A stretch of DNA of 23,167 bases from Apostichopus parvimensis. Lineage: Eukaryota > Echinodermata > Holothuroidea > Aspidochirotida > Stichopodidae. The first letter of the stretch is position 1, and each line of letters opens with the position of its first letter. Below the pieces are notes generated by a model, which saw nothing but the letters and a program-made list of their open reading frames with translations, ran no database searches and was not told where the DNA came from. Of this stretch, positions 1-10,986 are shown one piece after another. The stretch spans positions 69,910-93,076 of the forward strand of contig KN882896.1 in the NCBI GenBank assembly GCA_000934455.1, read 5' to 3'. The position numbers and the translations under genes were made by a program.

Positions 1-136
1 GTACTAGACAGTAACAGTGAAACCTATATATATACATATATCTATATATTATATTAAGAAAATCCACATATACTCCAAAAGAAAATATCATTAGAGAAAA
101 CCAGAGAAATAAGATATGACTCATAATTGACAAATA

Positions 137-567
137 AGGAGTAAAGTTTTAGAAAATATATATGGGCAAAGGCTAATACCAACAATGAACTAGTAATAGA
201 TAGGCAAAGACAATACCAACAATGAACTAGAAAGGCTAATACCAACAATGAACTAGTAATATAGGCAAAGGCTGATACTAACAAAAAACTAGTAATATAA
301 AGGCAAAGGCTAATACTAACAAGGAGTAATACAACTTAGGAGTAAAGTATTAGAAAATATATATGGGCAAAGGCTAAAACCAACAATGAACTAGTAATAG
401 ATAGGCAAAGGCTAATACCAACAATGAACTAGTATAGGGGCAAAGGCTAATACCAACAAGGAACTAGTAATATATAGGCAAAGGCTGCTACTAACAGTAA
501 ACTAGTATTATATAGGCAAAGGCTAATACCAACAATGAACTCGTTATAGACAGGCAAATGATTTATA
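137..567. repeat. 38-bp minisatellite with higher-order duplication
   Basis: The unit reads roughly GGCAAAGGCTAATACCAACA followed by ATGAACTAGTAATAGATA. Units begin near 164, 202, 263, 301, 365, 403, 438, 476, 514 and 552, with a truncated one near 232. The spacing is exactly 38 bp wherever neighbours are intact. A second, longer period is visible: the leader AGGAGTAAAG plus the following AGAAAATATATATGGGCAAA occurs at 137 and again at 338, 201 bp apart, so a block of several units was duplicated as a whole. The minus strand has a spurious open frame here (54-284) caused only by the repeat. I see no gene in it. Confidence 0.93.
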
Positions 568-1039
568 CTTATAAAGAAATGTAAAGAAATGGATAGCTTG
601 AGCTATTTTTTCATACTGTTATAAGGTACTGAGACAAGCATTTGTTAAGCAAGGACAATAGATTTCAGTATCATTAGAATCCGAACGAAAAGGATTTGCA
701 GATTTTTACAAATTGCGTTTTTTTTTAAATCAAGAGGTCTCTTGATGACATGTTGGTGGAGTGAATTAAACTCTATAATATGCCTGTGGTAGGTCCAATT
801 TTAAACTCTATAATATGCCTGCGGTATAGGTCCAATCTGTGATCAATTTAACTCTAGGTTGGAAATATATGTTTTGGAAACAAGTTTTTCATGCAAGGCA
901 GGAAATGGCCTAAGAAAAGTGTGCCATTTTCAGGTTTAGACCTATTTGGCCTATTTGGTCGCTGTGTCACGTATACCGGAAGTAATGAATAATGGAAGGT
1001 GCAGCTACATTTCAATCTCGTCCCAAATTTGGTAGGCTG
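568..1039. other. Intergenic stretch with a short tandem duplication
   Basis: No gene is recognisable. The only structure is a 35-bp tandem duplication starting at 766 and 801 (core TTAAACTCTATAATATGCCT), with a partial third copy near 847. The hairpin CAAGAG-GT-CTCTTG lies at 731-744. Confidence 0.6.
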
Positions 1040-1648
1040 TATAGGTAAGGTGACCAGACGTCCCCAAGTTTCGGGGCCACAGTCCCCGATTCCAATGTTT
1101 CGTCAACGATTAACAAGTGTCCCCGAGAATGTCACATGCAGATTTTACAATAAGTCAATGAAATTGTCAAAATACGACATTTTATTCGCAACAGACTTAG
1201 AATTGTTGCAAAAGAGTCAACCTTCCTGCCCATTATACTTTAATAACACATTAAAAACACCACAAATGTACACAAATACCCCGCACAGACGATCGCAGGG
1301 ATTGAATCAATAATTACTATAATGTAGGTTAGGCCTGTCCTACTATAATGTAGGTTAAGGCTATCTTACTATAATATAGGTTAGGCCTATCCTACTATAA
1401 TGTAGGTTAGGCCTATCCTACTATACGAGGAATGACGTACAAGCCGGAGTGTTTCATACGACATATAATTACTCCTGCAGTGCTGACCTATATAGGCCTA
1501 CTCTTTTTTATGTCATGTTAGTACTTGACCAGACTAACACGTTTTTCTCAAAGGGGAGGGGACCCCCTCCCCTTAGACTCCTTTCCCGGGCCCCAGTCAA
1601 CATTTTGTCCCAGATTTCTATTTAAGAACTATGGTCACCTTACCTATA
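1040..1648. mobile_element. Candidate non-autonomous DNA transposon with 17-bp inverted repeats
   Basis: The 17-mer TATAGGTAAGGTGACCA at 1040-1056 is repeated as its exact reverse complement at 1632-1648. Just inside the left end are GC-rich blocks (GTCCCC, CGGGG, AGTCCCCGA) of a kind I associate with hAT-like non-autonomous elements. The open frame at 999-1313 runs across this terminus and matches no transposase, so I treat it as chance. Near the right end, 1551-1574 is an almost perfect 24-bp palindrome (11-bp arms around 2 nt). No clear 8-bp target-site duplication is visible, so the superfamily is unproven. The element contains the 26-bp tandem array at 1315-1424. Confidence 0.55.
1315..1424. 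repeat. 26-bp tandem array, 4 units plus a partial
   Basis: The unit begins TACTATAATGTAGGTTAGGC and restarts exactly every 26 bp at 1315, 1341, 1367, 1393 and 1419. Copies differ at only one to three positions. Two of them contain the octamer TAGGCCTA. The array lies inside the inverted-repeat-bounded segment 1040-1648. Confidence 0.95.
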
Positions 1649-2240
1649 ACTTGGTGAATTCAGAAGGTATTCATTTTATAATAGGCATACCGATGAGCTC
1701 TTTAAAAAAATCCACCTTCAACATTTTAATATAGGCCCACCGATGACCTCTGTAAAATATAAATCCACCGTCAACATTTTATTATAGGCCCACCGATGAC
1801 CTCTGCAAAAAAACAAATCCACCGTCCACCGTCAACATTTTGGCCCAGATTCCTATTTAAGAACTATGGTCACCTTACATATAAGTTGGTGAATTCAGAA
1901 GGTATTCATTTTATGATAGACCTACCGATCGCGATGAGCTCTGTATAAAAATATCCACCGTCCACCGTCAACATTTTATTATAGGCCCACTGATGACCTC
2001 TGTGAAAGAAAAATAAACCGTCCACCGTCAACTTTTTATTATAGGCCCACCGATGACCGCTGTTAAAAAAAAATCCACCGTCAACATTTTATTATAGGCC
2101 CACCGATGACCTCTGTAAGAAACAAATCATCCACCGTCAACATTTGATCCCAGATTCCTATAGTTATGGTCACCTTACATATAAGTATATATTTGGTGAA
2201 TTCATTTTATTATAGGCCTACCGATGACCTCTGGAATTTA
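1605..2240. repeat. Compound array: ~50-bp repeats interspersed with a recurring transposon-end segment
   Basis: A ~50-bp unit with core CCGATGACCTCTGTAAA, then CCACCGTCAACATTTT and ATTATAGGCCCA, occurs with its CCGATGA-type start at 1690, 1740, 1793, 1925, 1990, 2050, 2103 and 2221. Three times the series is interrupted by a segment reading CAGATTCCTATTTAAGAACT, TATGGTCACCTTA, then GGTGAATTC. TATGGTCACCTTA lies at 1630, 1865 and 2165. The first copy is the right inverted repeat of the candidate element at 1040-1648, so its end and subterminal repeats have been amplified together. Some units have an internally doubled CCACCGT. Confidence 0.88.
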
Positions 2241-2879
2241 AAAAAAAATCCATAAAACAATTGTCATGTTCATGGTGCACCGACAGAAAACCAGAGTAAA
2301 TTATTCATCTCGGGTTGATGTCTGTTTGTTTGAATTTCTCCTGACATCCATCAAAAACACACAAATAACAGAATGTTATAACCAGTGTAAAGTATAAAAT
2401 TTCCCCAATCAAATCAAATATTTATAAATAGAGTGATATCATTCAAATATGTATACACTCCCACGAATTCACACACCACCGCGTTCATATCCGAGGACCT
2501 GTAATTGGAGCCACACATGACAGGTGGTGTTTCTCCCTGTACGTTGTTATCGGGAAGGTCATGATTATGTTATATCCATGTTTTTTGCCCGTTGGGTGAA
2601 CCCAATCAGCCTGTGTGATATGAATGACATATAGGCCTAGGCCTAACAGACGTGCTCATTGTTCTGCTGAGCGATATCGATGAAAAATTCACAAAACTTA
2701 TCTCGATTCTTTCGTTGCATTAAACATGAATTGTTATATTTATATAGTTTGTTTATCTGTGTGTGTGTGTATGTATGTCATATGGTAAGCTATTAACATA
2801 CAGGCAGTTTGCAACGTGGTACGAAAATATTTACTTCTATTATCAAAAACAATATTCAAATGCATTTCTGTCTCAGTCT
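2241..2879. other. Intergenic stretch, no gene seen
   Basis: No coding or RNA feature is recognised. Minor items are overlapping TAGGCCTA octamers at 2632 and 2638 and a short GT-rich microsatellite around 2758-2778. The open frame that starts at 2763 has no recognisable homology until about 2880, where the LINE remnant begins. Confidence 0.5.
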
Positions 2880-3510
2880 ATAGTTCGACAGACTTGTAAC
2901 ACATCACATTATGCAGACGACACCGTCATTATAACGCGGGATGGTCCTTGAAAGTTCCAGTCAGGAAGTTGTCAAAGTATTGAAAAGGTTCTTTCAGGTG
3001 TCAGGGCTGAAGGTGAAGTTTGAAAAATCGTATTTGTCCCTGATATGACCCCTTCATTTCATCCATCTATCCAGATTAATTTTCTAACTTTAACTTTTAG
3101 TATTTGCCGTGACTCTATATCATATATGTTGGTATTTCATTCAGACATCATCAAATATGATTTTTTTTCTGTCTTAATGATTCTCCAAAACTCTCGAGAA
3201 TAAAGGGTCTCCTTTAAAGTTGGTCTTCACGTGATCTAACTCCTCCTATATAGGCAAAATCTTAACAACCAAGACGTTTGTAATCTCTCAACTTGTATAG
3301 CAACTGTATTACCAATCCCCCCCCCCCCCTGACAATTTTCTAAAACATTTCAATATGTTATTTTTCAATTTTATCTGGAGTAATAAGCGTGAAAAGGTTA
3401 AACGGACTGTGTTATGTGACTTTAAGAGTGTAGTGGAAGTTTGAGTATACGATAGACATAGCAACGTTCGCTGTAAGCCTAAAAACGACATGCAGAGTTA
3501 AATGTTTCAT
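2880..3510 (+). pseudogene. Decayed L1/Tx1-type LINE reverse transcriptase fragment
   Basis: This is the remains of the ORF2 polyprotein of a non-LTR retrotransposon, whose reverse transcriptase copies element RNA at a nicked target. The catalytic YADD box lies at 2910-2921 in HYADDTVIITRDGP. A stop follows at 2949-2951. The homology resumes in another frame from about 2953 as SSSQEVVKVLKRFFQVSGLK and KVKFEKS, up to a stop at 3046. Further on are WSSRDLTPP (from 3221), then after a frame change GKILTTKTFVISQLV (from 3253, stop at 3298), FNFIWSNKREKVKRTVLCDF (around 3376) and, after another shift, DIATFAVSLKTTC. The order YADD, SGLK-EKS, W-SR-LTP-GK, F-W-NK is the layout of L1/Tx1-like ORF2 proteins. 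Upstream RT boxes are missing, possibly deleted between VRQ and YADD. A 13-C run at 3317-3329 interrupts the sequence. The fragment is clearly non-functional. Confidence 0.8.
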
Positions 3511-4583
3511 GTTACATTATCATTGTGCATTATATGCTGATATTTATTCATAAATGAGAATAGAATTAAGAAAAATATTGTAAAATGGTCAATCTTTTAT
3601 GGATTTCTTTGGGAGTTGTAGCTATTTGCAATGTTTCTAGTGCCTATCAGAATTATTATGATAGTTTTGTTAATACGTAGCCGTATAGACCTCTAAAGCT
3701 TTAACTATTGTAGTGCGCATGTGAGCTACAATGTTGGGATTACTAGACCGCTCCATCATCTACATGGGTGGCTGGTTAATTGCCAGCTGAACATACACTC
3801 TTCATAACAATCTCAAATTCACAGGTTGGCTACGCAGGAACAAATCCAGACTCAGGTTTGCAAAGAATTGTGGCGGCGAACAGTTAATTCTACACACGTA
3901 AATAAAATATATCTCGTTAGATTAATCGACCATGAGGCCTTCGGTGCAAGTCTCCGTATGTTCTAACTAGGCGAGGGTACATTAACGTGTAGTTCAATTT
4001 GACCAATCACTGTCCAGGACTCTGTATATATTCTCTGTCACGTCCGAAACAGGCGTGATTCGTGATTTACAGCTTGGTGCCGATGGTTTTAGTCATCATT
4101 TGTTCGTTTATATTGCAGACACATGCTAGCTAGACTTTTGTTTATAAACATTACACAATATACCCTAGCTTTGGTCTACGTTATGGGACCAAACGCCGAA
4201 CTGGCTTCTTCGTGACCGAAAAAAAACTTCAAAAGGGTTGCAGTAACAAAGACCCTTCCATGGAATATGAACAACTAACTAACGTTGACCTGCACCACGC
4301 ACTACAATGAAATGTGTTTGTTTATACAGTTGTTCTAGTTTATTTTGTCTTTGCTATATTGACCGTTGTTGATATGATGAAAGACCTGTTATCTGCAAAC
4401 GTTACCGTATCTTTTAAATTTAATCCAACAAGGAACGGGTGAAATTATAGACATAAAGGTTTGAAAATAAGAAAAGAATGCAACACGTTAAATTTGTAGA
4501 ACAAATTTACTTAACTTTCTGTATTGGATGTATTGTTTAAGTAATTAGTAACAACCAAAGGATTGCAACCAATTGTGGGGTTG
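3511..4583. other. Intergenic stretch, no gene seen
   Basis: No open frame, tRNA or repeat that I recognise. It may include the 3' tail of the LINE remnant, but I see no poly(A) or microsatellite tail that would fix its end. Confidence 0.5.
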
Positions 4584-4950
4584 CTAGGCGTAGGAGGAGG
4601 GGGGGGGGGGCGTCAGCCACCCCAACCAAAAAAAATTGTGAAAATTCGGGGAATATGCTTAGAAATTTTCGGGCACCTACTGAAAGTAGAATAATTTGCA
4701 ATGTGTATTTCAATGGTTAAACTTATATTATTATTATCATGATTATTGTAACGACTTCCCCAAAAATTCTAACCAATATGGAAGGGTAAAAGCACGGAAA
4801 ATGATTGTATGTTATTGGCATGTGATGTAATAACCGACGAATGCCTATATGATATGCACATTAACATGAAAAATGTTGGTTATATTTTTCGGGCAAGTCG
4901 TTACAGCCCCAGCCCCCCCCCCCCCAAATCAAATTAGGCTCCTACGCCTA
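4584..4950. mobile_element. Candidate MITE with two inverted-repeat pairs
   Basis: The outer pair is TAGGCGTAGGAG (4585-4596) and its exact complement CTCCTACGCCTA (4939-4950). Each lies close to a homopolymer: G12 at 4599-4610 on the left and C13 at 4913-4925 on the right. An inner pair begins TGTAACGACTT at 4747-4757 and ends AAGTCGTTACA at 4895-4905. The inner homology extends to about 33 bp per arm with roughly five mismatches, giving a 159-bp fold-back inside the larger one. There is no coding potential. The arrangement fits a short fold-back element, or one element inserted in another. No target duplication was identified. Confidence 0.6.
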
Positions 4951-5105
4951 TGGTAGAGATGACTTAGTTATAGAATGAGGCGTATAAATATGTAGTCATA
5001 TTTTATGATTTGAGCAGAAAGACATATATTAATAAGCCCCACTCAGTCAAAATATGCAAATATCCATCATATTGAGAGGATCTACATGTATTTAAGCAAT
5101 AAGTC

Positions 5106-5250
5106 AATTATAATAATAACAACAACAACAGTAATAATAATAATAATACTATTAATAATTACAATAATAAATAAGTAAATAATAATAATAATAATAATAA
5201 ATAAATAATAGTAATAAATAATCATAATAATCATAAAATGATAAATAATT
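5106..5250. repeat. AAT/ATAA/AAC-rich microsatellite
   Basis: An interrupted series of AAT, AAC and AATA units covers about 145 bp, with the purest (AAT)n stretches near 5133-5150 and 5181-5202. It is simple sequence and codes for nothing. Confidence 0.93.
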
Positions 5251-5980
5251 TATTACGAATAGTGGTCATAAAACACTTATTGAAGCTAATTTTGCAGCAT
5301 AGTTTTGACGTGTTTTCGTTATCCGAGACACCAGGGACATCTGATGTGATATTTAAGAGGTATACAAAAACATCAAGGCCAAAAATAAAAACTGAACTAA
5401 TACACATGTGATAAATCAATTCACTGTAAGCACATTGTCTGTTCGTTTCCATTCATGTAACAATTCATAAAAATAGAAATGCTTGGTTGACTTTGACCCT
5501 GCCTGGCAAGACAAACAAAATGTAACTATATACTGTAAATATATTATTGTTTACGTTACATAGATAGCTGACGCAGTCAAACTATCAGTTTAGTACGTCA
5601 AAGTTGAAAATACACAGAGAACGCATAGTAATGTTATGAAACTTCTTCTTCTTTAAACATTAAGCAAAGAAAAAAACAGAAAAAGGATAAGAAAACCCCA
5701 TAATCTTCACGACTCGCGAAGATGGGGTGGGGCGCGGGTGGGGTGGGAGGGTGGTTTTCGGATTCAGTATCCTCTCGGCCTATATGCAGCATATAACTCA
5801 ATATAAGGAATAGTGAGATTTTGAGTTTTTGGCCTCTTTACTCTAATCAGGGAGTTATTTTGGGGTAGGGGGTATGTAAAAAATAAAGGTTAGGACGTTT
5901 TTGCAAGGTAATCAAATACTGAGGGCTATTTCTACCCTGTCACAGCGGTTATTTGCGTTTGCAACAGTTCACGATATAGA
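5251..5980. other. Intergenic stretch with a G-rich, quadruplex-capable segment
   Basis: No gene is recognised. At 5724-5751 there are six closely spaced runs of three or four G (GGGG T GGGG CGC GGG T GGGG T GGG A GGG), which satisfies the usual intramolecular G-quadruplex pattern on the + strand. Confidence 0.55.
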
Positions 5981-6200
5981 AGTTCCATATGTATGAAAAC
6001 TGTCTCATCAAAAGCTGATCCACTATATATATATATACAGTAGTTCCTTAAATATGTATGAAAACTATCTCCTCTAAAACTAGTCCACGATAGATACAGT
6101 AGTTCCTTAATTATGTATGAAAACTGTCTCCTCTAAAGTCAGTCCACGATATTTATAGTACCGTAGTTCATTATGTATGAAAACTTTCTCCTCTTAAAGC
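5981..6200. repeat. ~60-bp tandem array, four copies
   Basis: Each copy begins TATGTATGAAAACT and continues with TCTCCTCTAAA, GTCCACGATA and CAGTAGTTCCTTAA. Starts are at 5988, 6053, 6112 and 6172, giving periods of 65, 59 and 60 bp. The first copy is lengthened by an (AT)n expansion and the last is truncated. No gene is associated with it. Confidence 0.9.
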
Positions 6201-8040
6201 TCATATATGACGGTGCTTGGGCAACAATGTGGTTGTATAGTAAACATGGTAGCTTTGTGTAACTTTTGTTCTGGAACGGGGCAGGGGGCTTGGGGAGTAA
6301 CAAGAACCAGTTCTATAAGTCGCTGGTTGTGGTTATGATTCTTATCATAACAACGTAAAGAGTTTACAACGATCTCTTGTTTTTTTTTTCATCGATAACT
6401 ACCAACCTGTTCATGCACGTGAACTTTTTACCTTCTACGTTGTTTATCTTCTGCTATGTTAAGGATTGAGGAAATGAAAGTTGTTTGTTTCACCCTTCGG
6501 GACCATCTCAGGATTAAATTACATCGAATTATAATGGCGGAAGCAACTATGGGATTGTAAATAATTGTAGATTTATAACTTCGTTCTATAAAGTTTAACC
6601 TTCACAGTTGTATTAAGGGGTGAAATCGAGCGTCATATCGAGGTTACAGAATTACCGTACATCTTTGCTGCTTGTTTCATCATATAATTTGCAAGTGTAA
6701 CATTTGATAAACTGACCCCCAAAAATTCTGAAAAATGGCAGTTCTTCTGGAATATTAAAATGACCGATATGATATGTGATCCTAATGCAGGTTGGTTACT
6801 TAAATAAAATTGTGTTTGTTTTCCGCCTTTTAACCCGACAAAAAACCGCTTCAGTTAGGTTATGTATTGTCAGTGTCTATATACATTGCGCCTTCAGCCA
6901 GTGGCCTTTTTAGGGAAGTTGGTATTTTTCCGTCATCAGATTTGGAAATTTACCAAAAATGTAAACAATATAATCATTAAGCTATAGAAATAGTGCATTC
7001 TCTTTGCCTTTTGATGGCATAGCTAATGACCCAAATAAGAAAACAAATTATGCCAATCTTAATTATCAAAAGATATTGTTTTTACGTAAAGTTATCCTTC
7101 ACTGTAATATATTTGAGTATTATTCTTGTGCTAATTTCACTCCTTAGAGAGACACGAATCCTCTAGTGTTATCAGCCTATATAGTGAACGACTAAATGTG
7201 GAATATCATAGTAATTACCAATCAAGTTTACGCTTTCTGTCCAATCCGTCGTCTTCAATGATAAAGTTCAAAGATAGGGAACTAGGTCATGTTAAATGCA
7301 AAAAGGTTACCGGAACGTTCTACTGAAATTAATGATTGATGATAGGCAGGTCGCAACCAATCACCGCACGCTATTCAAGTCGTCTGCATACATGTGTGAT
7401 AGATTTAAGTCAACATTTACTTAGCTTGATGAGTAGTACTTGACGAAGCGCGTTCAGCGTCTCTAAGTAAACATATAGAAACAGTCTGCAGGTTCCACAA
7501 ATGACATTATCTATCTTCTCAACACTCATCTAAATAGAATAAACATGCAGAGATTGATATTTTTTTAATGCGAGCTATGTAGAAATTTGAAGTTTGTCGG
7601 GCGGGAGAACTCACCTCGCCCTAGATCACGAATGGAATACTGCTGTGAAATTCTCGGGGAGCGATGTAGTCACGCGTGCGCCCTAAATTCCTAAATGTAG
7701 TTTTGTTGACAACCAAATTACTAGGTTAATAATGTACACCGTGTGGATGGATTTCCAAGGAGGGCTACGTTGGACTGCTCAAGACATCAGATAAGTGAAA
7801 TATCGACAAAAGATAACATACAATATTGCGGAATATTGGTATAACTCGATCGTTTCTCATCAGGCTTAATTTAAATATGTAGGTCACGTGCCGATGAGCG
7901 ATGATGTAAAAAGCAGACTCCCTGCGGCAATAGCTCAACTGTAAACATCCCGGGTTTGTTTTTGAACGATATGATACACACACTATATTAACTACACAGA
8001 TTCCTGCAAAGATGTTGAAATAATCATACATATATCATAG
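6201..8040. other. Long intergenic stretch, nothing recognised
   Basis: I find no homology-bearing open frame, RNA gene or tandem repeat. The 88-codon minus frame at 7765-8031 has unremarkable composition and no motif I know. Confidence 0.45.
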
Positions 8041-8042
8041 TT

Positions 8043-8111
8043 GGATGGACGGATGGACGGAGGGGAGGGGGTGGACGGACGGACGGACGGACGGACGGGC
8101 GGATGGACGGA
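8043..8111. repeat. (GGAC/GGAT)n microsatellite
   Basis: GGAT and GGAC tetramers alternate, with a pure block of (GGAC) repeats from about 8074 to 8097 and a G-rich interruption at 8060-8071. The open frame that starts here is only translated repeat. Confidence 0.95.
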
Positions 8112-10936
8112 TACGACACAACTATATACGAAGATCCGTACTGTTCATCTAAGGAAGTTGTGGCTCTCATTTGATCGCGACCTCTATACTACGACAAGAC
8201 GGTATAAACTGCACGCTGTATCGCAGGGAAATATGACAACTATTACAACGTTGTTCTTCAAACTATAGGTCATGATAAGGTGACTAGGTTTCGTAACTTG
8301 AGGGGTTATCGGTTTGCCTTTGGTTGAAACCTTCAGATAACTGTATATGATAACTTTAACATTTTTTTCTGTATACAACTTAACCCAACAGTTTATTTAT
8401 TAAACCCTCGTTTTGCAAACAAAACAAGCCAAATAGTTTCCTTCTGTGTGTCTACAAAATTTTACGCCCACACTACGGAAAGGTCATCTGTATAATTATA
8501 TTGGTTGGCGTTTACTACGATTTATGGGCTTTAAATGGTGATCAAGAGAATTCGTAAATTGTTCGGTTCATTGTAGGTAACTTTTGTCTTTTCCTTTGCT
8601 AAAATATGGGAAAACGGAAGTTTTCGTTTCAATCTAAGTGTATACTTCAAAACGAGTAGAAAATAATTAGAAACAAGCATTGACCAAGACCTCCAGTAGA
8701 AGTAGCATATATTGTACTTTATGAAAGTAACGGTTGTTGACTGTTCAACTTGGTTAATAGTGGAATGCGGGGGAGGGGTAGGGGCTTGGTGGATTGATCA
8801 AGTGAGAGGTGCGGTGGGGAATGTGAGAGGCTCTCAAACAATCCTATACAAGAGACAATGATATACAGGGTAATTTGCTAATTTCAATCCATTGTTACTT
8901 TTTATGTCGCTTAATTTTAACAAATCTGGCAACACTTTTATGCAGATAGCATAATTACGTTTTCAAATAACTTACAACTAATACTGGGAAATGACATATA
9001 AATATTGCACCCATCTTACATCTAGGGCCTTTATAAAAAACCAGTCCCCATCCCCTCCCCCGCCCACTTTCACACATCAAATCCCTCCCCGCCGCGGACA
9101 ATGTGAACACCACTGTTCGTGCATGGTTCTGCTTTCAGGGGTGTCTCTTGAGGTTGTATGGTTTTACTGTAGTAATAAAACGCACCGAGCAGCTGATTCA
9201 ATCTTTCAAATCTCTCTCTCTCTCTCTCGCTCTATCTATTTATTTTGTCAAGCAGCACTGTTAAATAATCCAACGAGTGTCGGTAGAATGTCCCGTAGGC
9301 TATACACTGCTTCGTATAAAAGTTGCACTACTTTATGATATGAGGAACAAACACAATGACATGCAGGAATGTCCTAACTCTAGCGGCTTTTTTTTTGAAG
9401 GGCTTCTTATAATAATGGGAAATATTCCCTTTTAAAGGTCACAACCTCTGCACGCGATGACGCAAGTCTATAAGGCACCCCATTCGCCACATGCTGTCCG
9501 GTAATCGACCCCATCTATGTTTTGCACAGCAACCAGCCTTATATATCGATTCTGATAAATGTTTCGATATTATTCGAAAACACCATTCGTGTTCTTTATT
9601 AGCTTTTCTAGTAAATAATCATTTCAAATAATGAAGCAAATAACAATATGAAAATGAAATTTTGAATTTACTCTTAAATGTGTTTGATATTCTTGTGGAA
9701 AGTGTCCGGGGAGCAAAATGTTGTAACTCGGGAATGGATTGATTTCGTCTATACTTCAGATAAACATAACTTTCATGAAACAAGATCAAGAAGGTTTCAT
9801 TTGATTTCCAGTACAAATCCAAATACAAACAACTGCTTTCAAATCATTTTTTAAGAAGTATGTCTCAGATAAGATTTCGATAACAGGTTGTAAATTTGTC
9901 ATGGAAAAAAAAACGGTGTTGAAATTCATATTTGCGGTGTGCCTTCATGCTTTATGATTCTAAAGTATAGTGAGGGGAGGTGGGTGGGGGGGGGGAATAA
10001 TGGCTCTAACCCCGCTGACAAATTTTGAAGTAGTACTCGTCGGTGCTTCTGAAAAAAAATCCCGTTGGTATTTTCTTTTCTTCAATTATTTTCTTTTACC
10101 ATTGTGTTACTTCCGTTTCCAAAGTAACCACTTTGACAGTTTTATTGTTATGTTTGTTATTTTTTTTTCAGTTCCATTTACATTTCATAGTCATCTCTCC
10201 TGGTGACATAATTGTCAAGTACAGCGGAATCAGTATGATGATACTTATGCATACCTTACATAATACCGTAGCCATTGTGCGGAAGACATTCCTTTGCGTG
10301 CTAAACTTTACCTAACTTAATCTTTACCCCCCTTTTTTACCTTTTTCTAGTCTCATGAACTTTTCAACCTTCTACAAGAATAGTCCAGCCTATGGATATG
10401 TTCTTCGCATCAGTTTTTTTATTATTATTTTTTTTAAAACTTTTGTTTCGTTCTACGTCAGTATTCACCGACTTTCTTTCTCTTCGGCCTCCCAGCAGAC
10501 GTAAGAGAAATAGTTCTACCCGCATCCTATTTCATTTAAATTCTTGCCCTGTCTCTGAACTTGTCCTGCACTGCTTCCAATGAATAACATACTTACATGT
10601 ATGCATGGGATTAGCATAGTGCCAATGTCCCATTCAGCCAAGCGGCGTCCTGGTTATCGTAGAATGGCTAAAACATATTTTCCTCGATATGATTATCTAT
10701 ACATATTATAGGTCACGGATATATCCGGCCTGTTTTTTTTTTTTTTTGGCTAATGTATTTTCTTGGAGGGAGGTTCGCACCCTCCATATTAATCAACGCA
10801 GAATGTTCAGGGGAATCAATAAAAATGTTTGTTATTCCATCGGTGATATGAGGAGGCGATGTGATGCAGTAATAGGTTCGCCATTGGAGCCTCTCTTTGC
10901 TGTCTCAGTTGCCATAGCAACGGTTGTCATTTCCTT
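8112..10936. other. Long intergenic stretch with simple-sequence patches
   Basis: No gene is supported. Visible structure is limited to (TC)n at 9211-9237, a G-rich segment at 9973-9995 that ends in G10, long T tracts near 10160 and 10733-10747, and pyrimidine-rich DNA around 10320-10450. The overlapping open frames between 9970 and 10583 are phenylalanine/leucine-rich because the DNA is T-rich, so I do not call them. Confidence 0.5.
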
Positions 10937-10941
10937 AGTAG

Positions 10942-10986
10942 ATCGCTTCTCGGCCTTTTGGCTAAAATCATGTGTAGTATATGTTC
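10942..10986 (+). pseudogene. U2 snRNA 5' domain (partial)
   Basis: In the spliceosome this part of U2 forms stem I and pairs with the intron branch site. 42 of 45 positions match the vertebrate U2 sequence as I remember it. One change falls inside the conserved AAGATCAAG segment that helps form U2/U6 helix I. The rest of U2, including the Sm-protein site, is missing, so it cannot be a functional U2 gene as it stands. Confidence 0.88.

Noticed and set aside
137..567. CRISPR array
   Set aside because: The 38-bp period has no alternating unique spacers; whole units repeat, as in a minisatellite.
999..1313. 104-codon open frame
   Set aside because: It straddles the left inverted repeat of a candidate transposon and has no recognised domain; non-coding repeat DNA.
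9970..10583. Overlapping hydrophobic open frames resembling membrane proteins
   Set aside because: The Phe/Leu richness follows from T-rich DNA; no start context, family motif or charge pattern supports them.
10769..10785. tRNA T-arm-like GGAGG-TTCGCAC-CCTCC
   Set aside because: The arm is perfect, but no anticodon arm, D-arm or acceptor stem can be fitted at the right distances upstream, and TTCGCAC departs from TTCRANY.
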